From assembly GCF_040183065.1 (NCBI RefSeq), contig NC_091122.1:160451955-160515954 (forward strand): a DNA stretch of 64,000 nt, given 5' to 3'. This stretch comes from Periplaneta americana. Lineage: Eukaryota > Arthropoda > Insecta > Blattodea > Blattidae. A program made the translations under genes and the position numbers. The notes beneath the pieces are model-generated. The model worked only from the letters and a program-made list of their open reading frames with translations. It had not been told where the DNA came from and did no database searches. This document shows positions 33,311 through 44,465 of this stretch, piece by piece; positions within the stretch are counted from its first letter, which is position 1; each line of letters starts with the position of its first letter.

Positions 33311-34061
33311 TTTTAACAAATTATATTGCCTAGTAATTTCATTTTAAATTGTCTAATTTCTCTCTTACATTAAATTGCAAGGTAACCTACTTTAAATCTA
33401 CGACCGTTATTACTTCCATGATAAGTCTGTTGTGTACTTCTGCTTAATATGAACAGTCTTGCTCTTTTGGGCCTTGAGTGCAATTAAAAAATCAGTAACT
33501 ATGTTGAGTATCGAAACCACGACTTTCGGCTTTGTAGCGTGGCGTCCTAACCATTACATTACTCTACGACACCTACTGAAAATAAAATAGACGATAGTCA
33601 TACACGGTAGCTACTAGCTACTAGTGAGTACCTGACACTGCAATGAAAAATGATGGAGGGCCACTGTCTCACGCCCTCGATTTAAGCGACGCTTGACACA
33701 TTCGGAAGCAACTTCTTGTGCCGGTCTATCATTCGTGATTCATGAGCCATACGTCACATTAGAGCGGCTATTTGTAACTTCCCTATAAACAGTTTAACTA
33801 ATTTACACGGCTGGAGTGTTGCAACCACAGCTCTATACTGCTGATTAGACTCTCACAAGCGACATTGTGTTCTGCCATAGCAAAAACAAACGGTGCAATG
33901 TAAATTGCACATAGGCCTACTTTCTCTGTATGTATCTCATTGTCGGTTGGAATGAAATCTTTCTGATAGTGCTGGGAAATATCGTTCTTCTTCAGGAACT
34001 GTTTCGAGCGATCTGATTCAAAGAAAGTACTAGTCCAAAGAACAATTCGAAATAATACAAA
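33311..34061. other. unannotated stretch
   Basis: No supported feature. The minus frame at 33798-34187 crosses a transposon boundary and is not treated as a gene. Confidence 0.4.
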
Positions 34062-34069
34062 GTAATAAC

Positions 34070-35004
34070 CAGGCTTCGAGACTTCGGACCCGATAGAGTA
34101 GTTCAGTGGGAAATCCGCATAACGGCGTACTGAGTATAGTGGTAAAGCGTACAGTGGGTGGGGGTACTGTAGAATGAATGCCAACAAATACGCAAAGGAA
34201 AACGCTCTGGATTTGAAGGTTCTGACGAATAATTATTTGGTTTTCATACAAACCTACTTTCAAACTGTGTCTGAAACTATTACACGGTTAGAAAAGTTAG
34301 AGCAAGAGATGCCGGAAGCCCTCAAATTAGTTGAGTAAATGACACAGAGAATTACTGAGACACCAAATACACCGGTTACTGAACGTGTAAAACAGAAGTG
34401 GAAATCAATTTTATGTAAAAATAACGGATATGGAACATTGTGTAATATAAACAGCAAATTAGTGGACATAGAGTCACCCGAGAATAAAGGACTGTCTCTT
34501 AGAGACTGCAATGATGTTAGGTTTTTTCGTTTTGCTCCCATCACGTCATGCGATGTAGAGCGCAGCTTTTCACAATACAAACTGCGTTTGGTAGATAACC
34601 GAAAAAGATTTATGTTTGAGACACTGAAAATATATCTTGTAGTACATTGAAATTCGGTACTGTAACTGGACTTCCTAAAGATGACCAATAGGATAAATGA
34701 AGAAATTAAAACTGCTACATGTTTATTTCCACCATTAACGCTGTGTATAATTAAACAAAAATGCTTATAAAAGACAGGAGAATAAATGATTTTCGCGTTC
34801 TTTTGACATTGTCATTGTGTAATGTATATTTACTTTCAGAATGTACATATGTGTGTGTTTCCCCATTCTACCGTACTCTACTCTAAACAGCAACGTTGTT
34901 ACCTCAACACATCTCTACCTTTCACTACCTGCAGCGAGTCAACAACCTATATATAGTACATGCACAGTAAACTTATTGTATCTGGTCCAAAGTCTCGAAG
35001 CCTG
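34070..35004 (+). mobile_element. 935-bp hAT element retaining only the transposase C-terminus
   Basis: TIRs CAGGCTTCGAGACTTCGGAC and, inverted, CAGGCTTCGAGACTTTGGAC. Perfect 8-bp duplication GTAATAAC at 34062-34069 and 35005-35012. The plus frame 34339-34650 (103 residues) ends with RFAPITSCDVERSFSQYKLR, LVDNRKRFMFETLKIYL, the hAT dimerisation motif. Everything N-terminal of it is deleted, so this is a transposase-dependent derivative. The inverted copy at 39511-40363 has the same structure. Confidence 0.88.
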
Positions 35005-35012
35005 GTAATAAC

Positions 35013-35879
35013 GTATTCTGACCTAGGATTTACAGAGATAAGGTTAGCTGTCCATAGACCATTTTGACGTGACGTCATACTTGACGTGTGCCACAGCTAC
35101 TATCAGGTAACACTAGCATCTTCTTTGTATTGCAGTTGACGTTCTAGTCATGATTCAAAACTAGACTTCATAGACTGTTTGCACTGCATTAAAGCAGCGG
35201 TGACAAAAACTCGAGCTGCAGTGATTACATGAGACAGACAACCTATGAAGTAAGGAGACGGAGGAAAGGTACTTGGCATGAAAACTACAACCAGTGGCGG
35301 TTCCTGTACTAACATCTTGATCAATCCCGCGGATAAAAATCTCAAGCTTTGCTATATTAGTAATGTCACTGCTGTCATCAAGAGCCAGTGAATAATATAC
35401 GATTTTTCTTGCTTCTTTTTTTTAACCTTCCACTTGAATGTAATCAGGAATTTTCTAAATTCTTCTCTCGATACTTGGTCTAGAAATTCGTAGTTTTTCA
35501 AAATTAAAAATTTCTTATGGACAAGTTATATAAACTATTTTAGTCATTACTCTTTTGAGAAATTCTGTTCTATTAATAGGCTTTGGAGCACGAGATATTT
35601 CAAACCCCATTAGGTAGCTGACTTCCTTACATTTATTTATCTCATCTTTCTCTTCCTGGCTATGATTTAAGACATGTCAATTCCTGGCGTTTAACAGTTC
35701 GTTGGCACATAATATTGAGTCAGTTTTTCTACAATATTATTATTAAATGAATAACTAATAAATAGTTACCCTCATCTAAAAATTAAGAAGATTAAAACTG
35801 AGATATAACCTAATAATTTTATCCTTCTAGAGAGAAGATCTAAAAATAATAATATTCATGCACGTACAGAAGTATTATA
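35013..35879. other. unannotated stretch
   Basis: AT-rich, with no supported feature. Confidence 0.4.
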
Positions 35880-36991
35880 CAGGGACATCACTTTATTTTT
35901 ACTTCAATTTTTATTGTACCTGAGTTTTTTTAATGTACTTCACTCCCACCCCTTCTACTAATGAAGTTCGAGCTGTCCTCCACACAGAATCAAGGCCACA
36001 TATAGAAAACAATAATAAGTTAGTGAGTATAGTACGTTCCAGAAATATGTTCGCTTTTTCCAGTGACGAAAGAACTTTTAATATTGAATCATATTTTCGC
36101 ACAAAGATACTGTCGTCCCTTTGCCTACGTCGCATCCTGATTTCCCTCACCTGCTTCTGCTCGTCCCTCTGTAAAGGCTAGTGGCTGGGCTGTCTTAGCT
36201 CTTCTGAAAACAATAATTTTTGTTAGGAATTGGACGTCTACGTAGTATTATACAACTTAAATAAAAACGCCTCGTTAAGTAATTAACTGTCACGTGATTT
36301 CTCCCCTTTCTACGATTCTGCGACATAACCACTTGGACGGACAGTAGATAGCATGTCTGAGTAATTTTATCTTTTCGGATCGGGCAGAAGTGAAGATTGA
36401 ATTTACAGTATGTAAAGTACTCTTTTATAGACTAGGTACAGAATTATTTCAACATGAGTTACTAGTACGAAGGACGAAACTGGTAATTGGAATTAGGTGC
36501 AATAATCTATAGTGCGATAATATGCACAAAAGAACTGAAGCCTGTATCGAAATGAACGGCCACCATTTTCAAAAATGTGTTTAAATATCCATATTATGAT
36601 TATTTTTCAATTTAACTTCATTCTCTATATTGTACGCTAATGTGCTGTAGACAGTATAATATGCACTGTATAATGAATACGTCCGAATGGATAGCTCAGT
36701 TGGTGAGTAAAAACACTTATTGATAATATTGTACTGTATTTTGATTAAACAAAAACCTAATGAAAATTATCAAACTCAAAATCGCGATATTTCCTAGTTT
36801 ACGTAAATGGATGAACTACTTTTCTTCCCTCATATATCTAGTAAAGTGATATGTTTGTATTTTACGCCGGTATCATCTAACTCCAGTCGTGGAAGGGGGT
36901 TGCAAACTGTGTTTCCGGTTCACAACAGTTAATCCAAAGGTATAGCCAGGTTAATATTAAAAATGGTAGTAAAAATAAAATGATGTTCCTG
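35880..36991 (+). mobile_element. 1112-bp TA-flanked TIR element, copy 1
   Basis: Ends CAGGGACATCACTTTATTTT and (inverted) CAGGAACATCATTTTATTTT, with TA at 35878-35879 and 36992-36993. The frame around 36046 reads MFAFSSDERTFNIESYFRT, which resembles the start of Tc1/mariner-type transposases (MFxFSxEERVFIIExYFRT). It decays after about 35 residues. The copy at 46376-47487 is inverted and has exactly the same length, so this is the usual deletion derivative of the family. Confidence 0.82.
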
Positions 36992-37014
36992 TAGAAACAC
37001 ATACTTAGTAGTGA

Positions 37015-37015
<1 letters not shown>

Positions 37016-37077
<62 letters not shown>
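37016..37077. repeat. (AAT)n microsatellite
   Basis: About 20 units. Confidence 0.95.
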
Positions 37078-37094
37078 GACTGTTATTTTATTGG

Positions 37095-37347
37095 GTTAAG
37101 AAGTGTTTACAATACAGTCTTAAGATTATGTGCAGCACATGTTGACCATTATTAAATGTTAAGAAGCGCTTATAATAAAATTTTAAGATTATTTGCAGCA
37201 CACATTTTTCGTTATTAAATGTTACGGGGCGCTTATAATACAAAATTAAGATTATGTGCAGCACACGTTTTCCGTTATTAAAAATGTTAAGAAGTGCTTA
37301 TAAAACAAATTTAGGATTATGTACAGCACACTTTTTCCATTATTAAC
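37095..37347 (+). repeat. 63-bp minisatellite, four units
   Basis: Units start at 37095, 37158, 37221 and 37286 (63, 63, 65 and about 62 bp). Each begins GTTAAGAAG or a variant and contains TTAAGATTATGTGCAGCACA followed by an ATTATTAA-like end. Divergence between units is moderate. Confidence 0.85.
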
Positions 37348-37529
37348 TTCACACTATAATAAAAACAAGAGCCTAAGATACATACCTAATGCCTTTGTTG
37401 TTTTGCTGACAGTTAAAATTTTGTGTACTTTTTCAAATAAGCGTGTTTTAACAGTGTGAAATCTTAGCCTTAACTGTACCACCCCTACTTGTCTGTTACG
37501 TTTTTCAGCGGAGATCTTTGGCAAGAGAG

Positions 37530-38657
37530 CGGAAGACTATTCCAAGAAAGTATTTTCCACCCTTCACTCATTAAAAAGATTGTAACACTATCCAGCTAAA
37601 TTAAAGCAGACGCTTGTACAGACTCTTATTATGCCTCATTTCGATTATTGTGACGCTTTATTCAGTGATCTCAGGGTGGATTTATCCCAGAAACTGCAAC
37701 GTGCTCATAATGCGTGTGTTCGTTTCATTTGTAATGTCCATTACTACGATCACATTTCGCCTTCTTTCGATAAATTATTGTGGCTCAGGTTAAATGAGAG
37801 GAGAAAGTTACATTCCCTTTCTTTCTTATACCGAATTTTGCACACCTCTACTCCCTCTTACTTATCTGTTCGATTCCACAGTCTTTCTCGGTATCATAAC
37901 TTAAATACTCGGTCACAATATGATAACACGCTAGAAATACCACTGCACACATCATCTCTCTATTCTTCATCTTTCACTGTTGCTACTTCTCGTCACTGGA
38001 ATTCTCTGCCGCCTGAAGTCAAGGGCTGCCGAACTTTAATTTCCTTTTAATGTAAATTAGAAAACTATCTTATGATGAGTTGCCAGACCTAACGCGTTGC
38101 AAATATTTAATGGAATGTGTTCCACTGTATTTATTATTATTATTATTGTTATTATTATTATTTTGTTGTTTCTTATTTTTATTGTGTAATCATGTAAATC
38201 CTGTTTATTTATCACTTAACGCCAATATGTATCCCACTGTGTTTTTTTTTATTATTAATCTATTTTTTTGTGTAGGCCTACATTTTATTCAATTGTCGGT
38301 TTCTGGTTTAATTATGTAAATCCTACTTAATTGTAATCTAATGTTAACATGTATACTAATGTGTTTATTTTTATTTTTACTGTGTAAATTTTTTAATTGA
38401 ATTATCGGCTTCTGTTTTTATGTGATTCGTATTTGATTCTAACAACATTAATATGTATTCCGCTATGTTTATTTTTATTTTATGAGGTAAATTTTTATGT
38501 AACTACCTCTTTTGATCTCATTATGTACCTAAATTGTATCAGTATGTAATTACTTAATTCCGATCCAGTTTTATGTTCAACTATGTAAGCAAGTTTTAAT
38601 CCTGGTTGAGTGTAAGAGAAGGCCTTACGGCCTTAACTCTGCCAGGTTAAATAAAGC

Positions 38658-38712
<55 letters not shown>
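37530..38712 (+). mobile_element. LINE family D (jockey/CR1-like), 5'-truncated, one stop
   Basis: The frame from about 37539 through an in-frame TAA near 37584 to 38050 encodes LKQTLVQTLIMPHFDYCDAL, LQRAHNACVRFICNV, RRKLHSLSFLYRILHTSTPSYL, NLNTRSQ, SSSFTVATSRHWNSLPPEVK and GCRTL. This is the post-RT region of a jockey/CR1-like ORF2. The 3' UTR ends with the family signature GAAGGCCTTACGGCCTTAAC, CTCTGCCAGGTTAAATAAA and an (ATT)n tail at 38660-38712. Sister copies: 41285, 52060 and 53677. Confidence 0.85.
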
Positions 38713-38713
<1 letters not shown>

Positions 38714-39234
38714 CATGAATTTAGCTGTTCCCTCGTTATTTGTAAATCAAATATATGATAATTTTAGAGGTGTAATACAATTTTAGCATACGAAATCGAT
38801 CTAGTTCTCAATGAAATTATGTTCTATGAATTAAATGAAACTAATTAATTCCCAGTTCTCAAGAAAAATACTTACTAATAGTTGCTGGAACAGCCTCCAT
38901 ATGTTCAATGCTATTTTCTTAAAGTGGAATCCTCTATAGCGATTATGATTACATAATTTCTGTTAGCATAGTGCTTGTGATTCCCTGGAGAAGGTTTTGT
39001 GCTGTTACAACAAGGGCTTGCTTTGTTTGTGCAGGGAATTAACAAGAGTACACAGCATCTGAGGTGTTTTGGTTCCTGGAACAGTAGTCAGGGCACGTAG
39101 CGAATGGAAAGGACTGGTCCTTGATCGCTGTCATCTATGGAGGTCAGCTCGGGGAAGAACCGGTCTATTGTAAAAAGTACGTCATTGATGCACTACACGT
39201 CAGACGTCCTTCACATCATTTATACAGGGTGAAC
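38713..39234. other. unannotated stretch
   Basis: No supported feature. Confidence 0.4.
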
Positions 39235-41120
39235 CCTAGGTAAGCTCATTAATTTCAAGGGGTTATTCTTTGACATATTTCAAACAGAAAGTTTTAATAA
39301 CATTTTTGCTCGTTTTTGGTTCCTTTTCGAGATAAAAACTGTTTTATATTAAACATTTCATAACGCGTTTTGGGAAAGCCATTGATTTAATTTCCAATAT
39401 GCTCAGTCAATTTAAGAGAGCAGTGTATTATGATAATAAATTATTGTAAGAATTTTATGTTTGTTCTTTAAATGTGAAGAAATGTGATCAGAACAAATGT
39501 AACACATAACCAGGCTTCGAGACTTTGGACCCAATACAATAAGTTTATTATGTATGCACTATAGGATGTTGACTCGCTGCAGGTAGGTAGAGATGTGTTG
39601 AGGTAACAACGTTGATATTTAGAGTAGAGTACGGTAGTATGGGGAAACACACAATGACAATTTCAAAAGAATGTGAAAAGCATTTATTCTCCTGTCTTTT
39701 ATAAGTATTTGTGTTTAATTATACACAGTGTTAATGGTGGAAATAAGCATGTAGCAATTTTAATTTTTTCACTTATCTTATTGGTCGTCTTTAGGAAGTG
39801 CAGTTACAGTACCGAATTACAATGTACCTACTACGTAAATCTTTTTCGGTTATCTGCCAAAGTTTGTACTGTGGAAAGCTGCGCTCTACGTCGCATGACG
39901 TGATAGGAGCAAAACGAAGAAACCTAACATCATTGCAGTCTCTAAGAGGCAGTCCTTTATTCTCGGGTGACTCTATGCCCACTGATATGTTACACAATGT
40001 TCCATATCCGTCATTTTTACACAAAATTGATTTCCACTTCTGTTTTACACGTTCAGTAACCGGTGTATTTGGTGTCTCATTAATTCTCTGCGTCATTTCC
40101 TAAATTAATTTGAGGGCTTCCGACATCTCTTGCTCTGACTTTTGTAACCGTGTAATAGTTTCAGACAAAGTTTGAAAATGGGTTTGTATGAAAACCAAAT
40201 TATTCGTCAGAACCTTCAAATCCAGAGCGTTTTTTTTTTGCGTATTTGTTGGCATTCATTCTACAGCACCCCCACCCACTGTACGCTTTACCACTATACT
40301 CAGCACGCCGTTATGCGGATTTCCCACTGAACTGCTCTATTGGGTCCGAAGTCTCGAAGCCTGCACATAATCTTTAGGAGCCATGCATCCATTATAGTGG
40401 CCAGCTAGTATTATGGTCATGACGTGATATAATATATTATAAATTGTATGTTATATATAAAACAAGTTGATATTCTTTAATTTTATATAACAATAAGGAC
40501 ATTGCACTTGATTAAAATAATATTTTTTTTTGTAATTTTTTTTCTTAAAAAGGAGCAAAATCATTTCAACTGCAGTCAACTGAAACCCCGTCAGCTTCCA
40601 TGCGTACCATTACGCCAATTATTTTACATGGGCCCTCCCCATCCTTTACCACAGGCTCAATTGACTGCAGTGGCCGGGATGCGAACCTGCGATCTTTGGC
40701 ACGATATGCTGGCCGGACATATCTTGTGCAGTATATTGTAATAATAAATGATTGTAAGAATTTTATGTTTGTCCTTTAAATGTGAAGAAATCTGATCAGA
40801 ACAATTATGTAACACTTAAAAATCCCTTTTCAAAACGAAAAGCTACATTGGTTCAGATAAAATCTCTGCACATTTAAAGGACAAAACTAAAATTATTTGA
40901 ATTATTTATTATCATAACACATTGCTGTCTTAAATTGACTAAGCATATTGGGAATTAATTCAGTAGCTCTTCCAAAATACTCTATGAAATGATTCATATC
41001 AAATATTTTTTTCTCTCGAAAAGGAAGCAAAAAGAAGCAAAATTGTATTAAACTTTTTTGTTTGAAATATTTCAAAGAATAACCCCTCGAAATTAATAAC
41101 ATTACTTACGATTCATTCTG
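39235..41120. mobile_element. TA-flanked TIR element with long arms, host of a hAT insertion
   Basis: Left end CAGGGTGAACCCTAGGTAAG and onward to about 39480 is mirrored by 40865-41120 (right end inverted: CAGAATGAATCGTAAGTAAT), with a shared block AAGGGGTTATTCTTTGA near each tip. TA lies at 39233-39234 and 41121-41122. A 78-bp segment (GTAAGAATTTTATGTTTG region) is present twice in direct orientation, at 39428-39505 and 40739-40816, bracketing the hAT copy and about 370 bp more. No transposase was seen. Confidence 0.75.
39511..40363 (-). mobile_element. 853-bp hAT element, inverted copy
   Basis: Same TIRs as the element at 34070. Flanks are CACATAAC (39503-39510) and CACATAAT (40364-40371). 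The minus frame 40096-39791 encodes the same C-terminal transposase piece (MTQRINETPNTPVTERVKQK onward to RFAPITSCDVERSFPQYKL). Its duplication differs from the first copy, so the two insertions were independent. Confidence 0.85.
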
Positions 41121-41124
41121 TATA

Positions 41125-42269
41125 CACGGTGATTCCAAAAGGAGTATACAACTTTGTAAGCTTATTTAGAAAACATACGAAACTGGTTGCAATGCCATCT
41201 GATAGCAAAACTCATCAAGTTTTCACTGACATAGCTTTGTAGTACCTAGTTCTGTCACCACTTGCTCTAACATAGTTAATCCCTTATTCATCTGTCGTAA
41301 AAAATCTTGGCTTCTTTTTTGATAATAATCTAAGTTGGAATTTTCAAGTTAAAGAAACGATAAAAAAAATCTGTTCCTCCATTCACTCTTTGAGTCGCTT
41401 GAGAAACTTCTTGCCCCAGCAACTAAAACTTACCCTAGTACAAACCCTAGTAATGCCGCACTTCGATTATTGTGACGTTTTGTTAAGTGATCTAAGTTCT
41501 GAACTGTCAGTCAAGTTACAGCGAGCTCAGAATATGTGCGTCAGATACGTGTGCAACATCCGACGATATGACCACATATCACCGTACTTCGCAATCTTTC
41601 GTGGCTCCGACTTAAAGAACGCAGAACTTTACATTCTTTGTCTTTACTCTTTCGAATTCTGCACACCTTAACACCAAATTACCTTTCGTCTCGTTTCTCT
41701 TATCTATACTCTAACCACGACGTAAATACCAGATCACTTATATGTGGCACGCTAAGTATACCTCTTCATAGAACATCTTGTTATTCATCATCTTTTACAG
41801 TATCCACCTCGCGTCAATGGAATTCCTTGTCACAAAGTATTAGGGGCTGCAAGACAATAAACACCTTTAAGAACAGCTTAAAAGATAACCTTATTAGCAT
41901 TTCACTCCAATCATATTGATTTAAACTATCACTGACTACATTGTTACTTCTTTCTTTTAGACATCATCCTGATTGTGCTGTACTTTCAAAATTGTCTCAT
42001 AATAATCTCTTTCTATTATCTAATATTATTTGAAATATATTAACATTCTATGTATTTTAGCTTAATTCTGCTATACAGTTTATTTCAGTGTTTAATTAAT
42101 AGTTCATAGTATTTTGTTGTTTAATTCGTAAATAACTCTTGTATACATGTAACTCTAATCTAAATCAAATTGTTGAATTCTTTGTAAGTTTATGCATATG
42201 TATATACTCTTTTTGCTGGTTGAGTGGAAGAGAAGGCCTTACGGCCTTAACCCTGCCAGCTAAAATAAA

Positions 42270-42318
<49 letters not shown>

Positions 42319-43190
42319 CATCATTATTATTTCAAAATGGCTGATTTTACAGGTACAGAGCGAGCTCACTGTGTGTTTTGTTTGAAGAAACGAAATCTGC
42401 GACAGTGGTTCAGCGTAGATTTCGTACCCACTATGGCAAGGATCCTCCTACCAGGTCAACAATTTATTCTTGACACCGTACTTTTGTTGAAACTGGCTGT
42501 TCTATTACCCATGCCAAATCTCCCGGACGTTCACGTGTGGCTGATGCTGTGGTCGAACAAGTGAGGGAAAGCTTTGTTCGAAGTCCTAGACAATCAACGC
42601 GGCGTGCTTCTCATGAGACTGGGATTCCACAACCAACCGTTTGGCGCATTTTAAGGAGACGTTTGCACTTAAAACCATATCGATTTACGATGGTGCAACA
42701 CATTACTGATGAAGATAAGAGGGATCGACGGGATTTCTGTGTATAAATACTTCATAGAATTGAAGAAGATGAAACGTTATTGAACCACGTGATCTTTAGC
42801 GACGAGTTGATATTCCACGTCACTAATAAAGTAAATAACCGACATCATGGCCACCTCGGTCCCCCGACTTGACACCTCTTGATTTCTTCTTATGGAGGTT
42901 CCTTAAAGATTAAGTGTACGTTCCACCCTTGCCTGCCAATCTCGCTGAGCCCAGAAACCGAATCACCGCCGCACTTGAGTTAGTGACGCCGGATATGCTG
43001 CAGCGAGTTTGGCAAGAAATTGAGTTCATGTGGGATGTCTGCCGTATGACCAACGGAAGTCACATGGAACCACACTGAGTGACAACTTGGTGAGTTTTGC
43101 TATTACATGGCATTAAAACCAAATCTGTATGTTTTCTAAATAAATTTCTATAAGCTTACAAAGTTGTATAGTCTTTTTGGAATCACCGTG
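41125..43190 (+). mobile_element. mariner-like element split by LINE D
   Basis: TIRs CACGGTGATTCCAAAAGGAG and (inverted) CACGGTGATTCCAAAAAGAC continue for over 60 bp, with TA at 41123-41124 and 43191-43192. The transposase starts at 42337 (MADFTGTERAHCVF). After frame corrections it shows VVQRRFRTHYGKDPPTR, a Trp-to-stop change, an SPRQSTRRASHETGIPQPTV helix-turn-helix and HVIFSDELIFH (first catalytic D). It then lacks the middle of the catalytic domain and resumes near 42860 with PDLTPLDFFLW (third catalytic D) and the C-terminal helix. Non-functional. Confidence 0.85.
41285..42330 (+). mobile_element. LINE family D copy nested in the mariner element
   Basis: Encodes VKNLGFFFDNNLSWN, LVQTLVMPHFDYCDVLLSD, LQRAQNMCVRYVCNI and, after a frameshift near 41635, SLLFRILHTLTPNYL and SSFTVSTSRQWNSLSQSI. 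The 3' signature GAAGGCCTTACGGCCTTAAC lies at 42231-42250, with an (ATT)n tail at 42272-42330. It separates the left TIR of the mariner from its transposase gene. Confidence 0.85.
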
Positions 43191-43428
43191 TACAGTATAT
43201 CCAGGTGTGTAACACTAACATAGAAAATTGGATTGGTATACTATATTTAAGGGGGAAAAGAGTAATTAATGCGAGAACTGTAGAGGAATAATATTGGGTG
43301 AACTCAGGATGCATGAAACAAGTTCCAGGTTGAAATATTTGCCGGGGTTTTCCATAAACTCTTTAAGAGCAAATTTAACTTTCGGCGCTGGATACTGGAT
43401 TCATTTCGCTGGCATTATCACTTTCATA

Positions 43429-43667
43429 TGAGGGGATCAGAAGCAAAGGGTTATAAGTGAACTTAAGTTATTTGTGAGAAAATGTAGTTGAAAGTACTTC
43501 ATATTTCGTAAATTCCGTGAAATTTTTTATTTCGCTTTTATTGTGTGGTGTGGTTAAAAGATGTGTCCCTTTGCCACTAAAATTTTAAATGTTTTAACTT
43601 GCCCTGGTTGCATCTAACCCATGTTCTTAGAAATGTCACTTGTACCCCTTTGCTTCTGACCCCCTCA
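43429..43667. mobile_element. TA-flanked MITE, TGAGGGG ends
   Basis: Left TGAGGGGATCAGAAGCAAAG and inverted right TGAGGGGGTCAGAAGCAAAG, with TA at 43427-43428 and 43668-43669. The subterminal GGGGTACAAGTGACA (right end, inverted) echoes the motif of the MITE at 1533. 239 bp, non-coding. Confidence 0.82.
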
Positions 43668-43689
43668 TATCATCCATAGTACACTAGAT

Positions 43690-43842
43690 CAGTAGTGTCA
43701 GAGTTGTAAGCTCCGAAACCGGTTGTGGTGCTAGAGACGTCCAGTCGGAGCGTGAACTTGCTTATGTCTGTGGAAGCACCGGAGCTCGCAACGAGTTATA
43801 GTGGAGCGCTCCGCTCCGTTTAGGCTGTGTCTGACAACGCTG
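43690..43842. mobile_element. 153-bp hAT MITE
   Basis: Termini CAGTAGTGTCAGA and (inverted) CAGCGTTGTCAGA fit hAT. There is a perfect 8-bp duplication CACTAGAT at 43682-43689 and 43843-43850. Confidence 0.85.
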
Positions 43843-44028
43843 CACTAGATAACCACAGCAGTTGATAAATCGTCGTAAAATAACCCACTAAAAATACAGG
43901 ATGCAGGATTAATTGCCTGTTTCTCCAACCCTCGCATATTCATTCGGTTACTATTGATTTGCTGAAGTTGTGAATTTTGTAAATCTTCGTCGTGTTTCTC
44001 GAACATCGCAGCCTCTAATTTTTTTATT

Positions 44029-44240
44029 TTGATTATTTAACGGCGCTGTATCAACTACTGGACTATTTAGCGTCGACGGAATTGGTGATAGCGAGATGAT
44101 ATTTGGCAAGATGAGACCGAGGATTCGCTATAGATTACCTGACATTCGCCTTCCGGTTGGAAAAACCTCGGAAAAATCCAACTGGGTAATCAGCCCAATC
44201 CCTGAGAATCGAACCCACGCCCGAGCGCAACTCTCTAACT
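44029..44240 (-). mobile_element. tRNA-derived SINE (family 2), partial
   Basis: On the minus strand the body ends GTTAAATAATC at the left. It retains a B-box-like TGGGTTCGATTCTC and a degraded head. The family is defined by the copies at 47733 and 63529. Confidence 0.7.
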
Positions 44241-44339
44241 TAGCTTATCAACCCGTTAATTATTCATTTGTTGATCAAGTTTTACAAATATCCGCTGGAT
44301 GCAACAATAGCCTCATTGACATTGTTATGCATAATATTT

Positions 44340-44465
44340 TCAGAATCTTCATGGTTATCGGAAGAAAAATGAAGAAGGTAAACTTGCGAATTCGAAACGA
44401 GGCAGTAGAACAAGTGGACATCTTCAAATACTTGGGGTGTAGAAACATGAAGAAGTCAAAAGAAG
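44340..44465 (+). mobile_element. LINE family A fragment
   Basis: Encodes MVIGRKMKKVNLRIRNEAVE and QVDIFKYLGC, the same segment as in the copies at 6050 and 28626. Short isolated fragment. Confidence 0.65.

Larger units (their letters stand above)
43311..43897 (+). mobile_element. SINE (family 1) carrying two DNA transposons
   Basis: SINE sequence is present in three parts: 43311-43426 (GCCGGGGTTTTCC onward to GCATTATCACTTTC), 43670-43689, and 43851-43897 (AACCACAGCAGTTGATAAATCGTCG). Their order matches intact copies. The tRNA head is missing or unrecognisable. Confidence 0.75.

Noticed and set aside
33798..34263. Frames of 129 and 77 residues on the minus strand
   Set aside because: Both cross the boundary of the hAT element at 34070 and show no known domain.
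36685..36712. GGATAGCTCAGTTGGTGAG as the start of a tRNA gene
   Set aside because: Only a 5' half-like match; no anticodon arm, B box or acceptor pairing follows, and the inverted copy at 46.6 kb has lost it.
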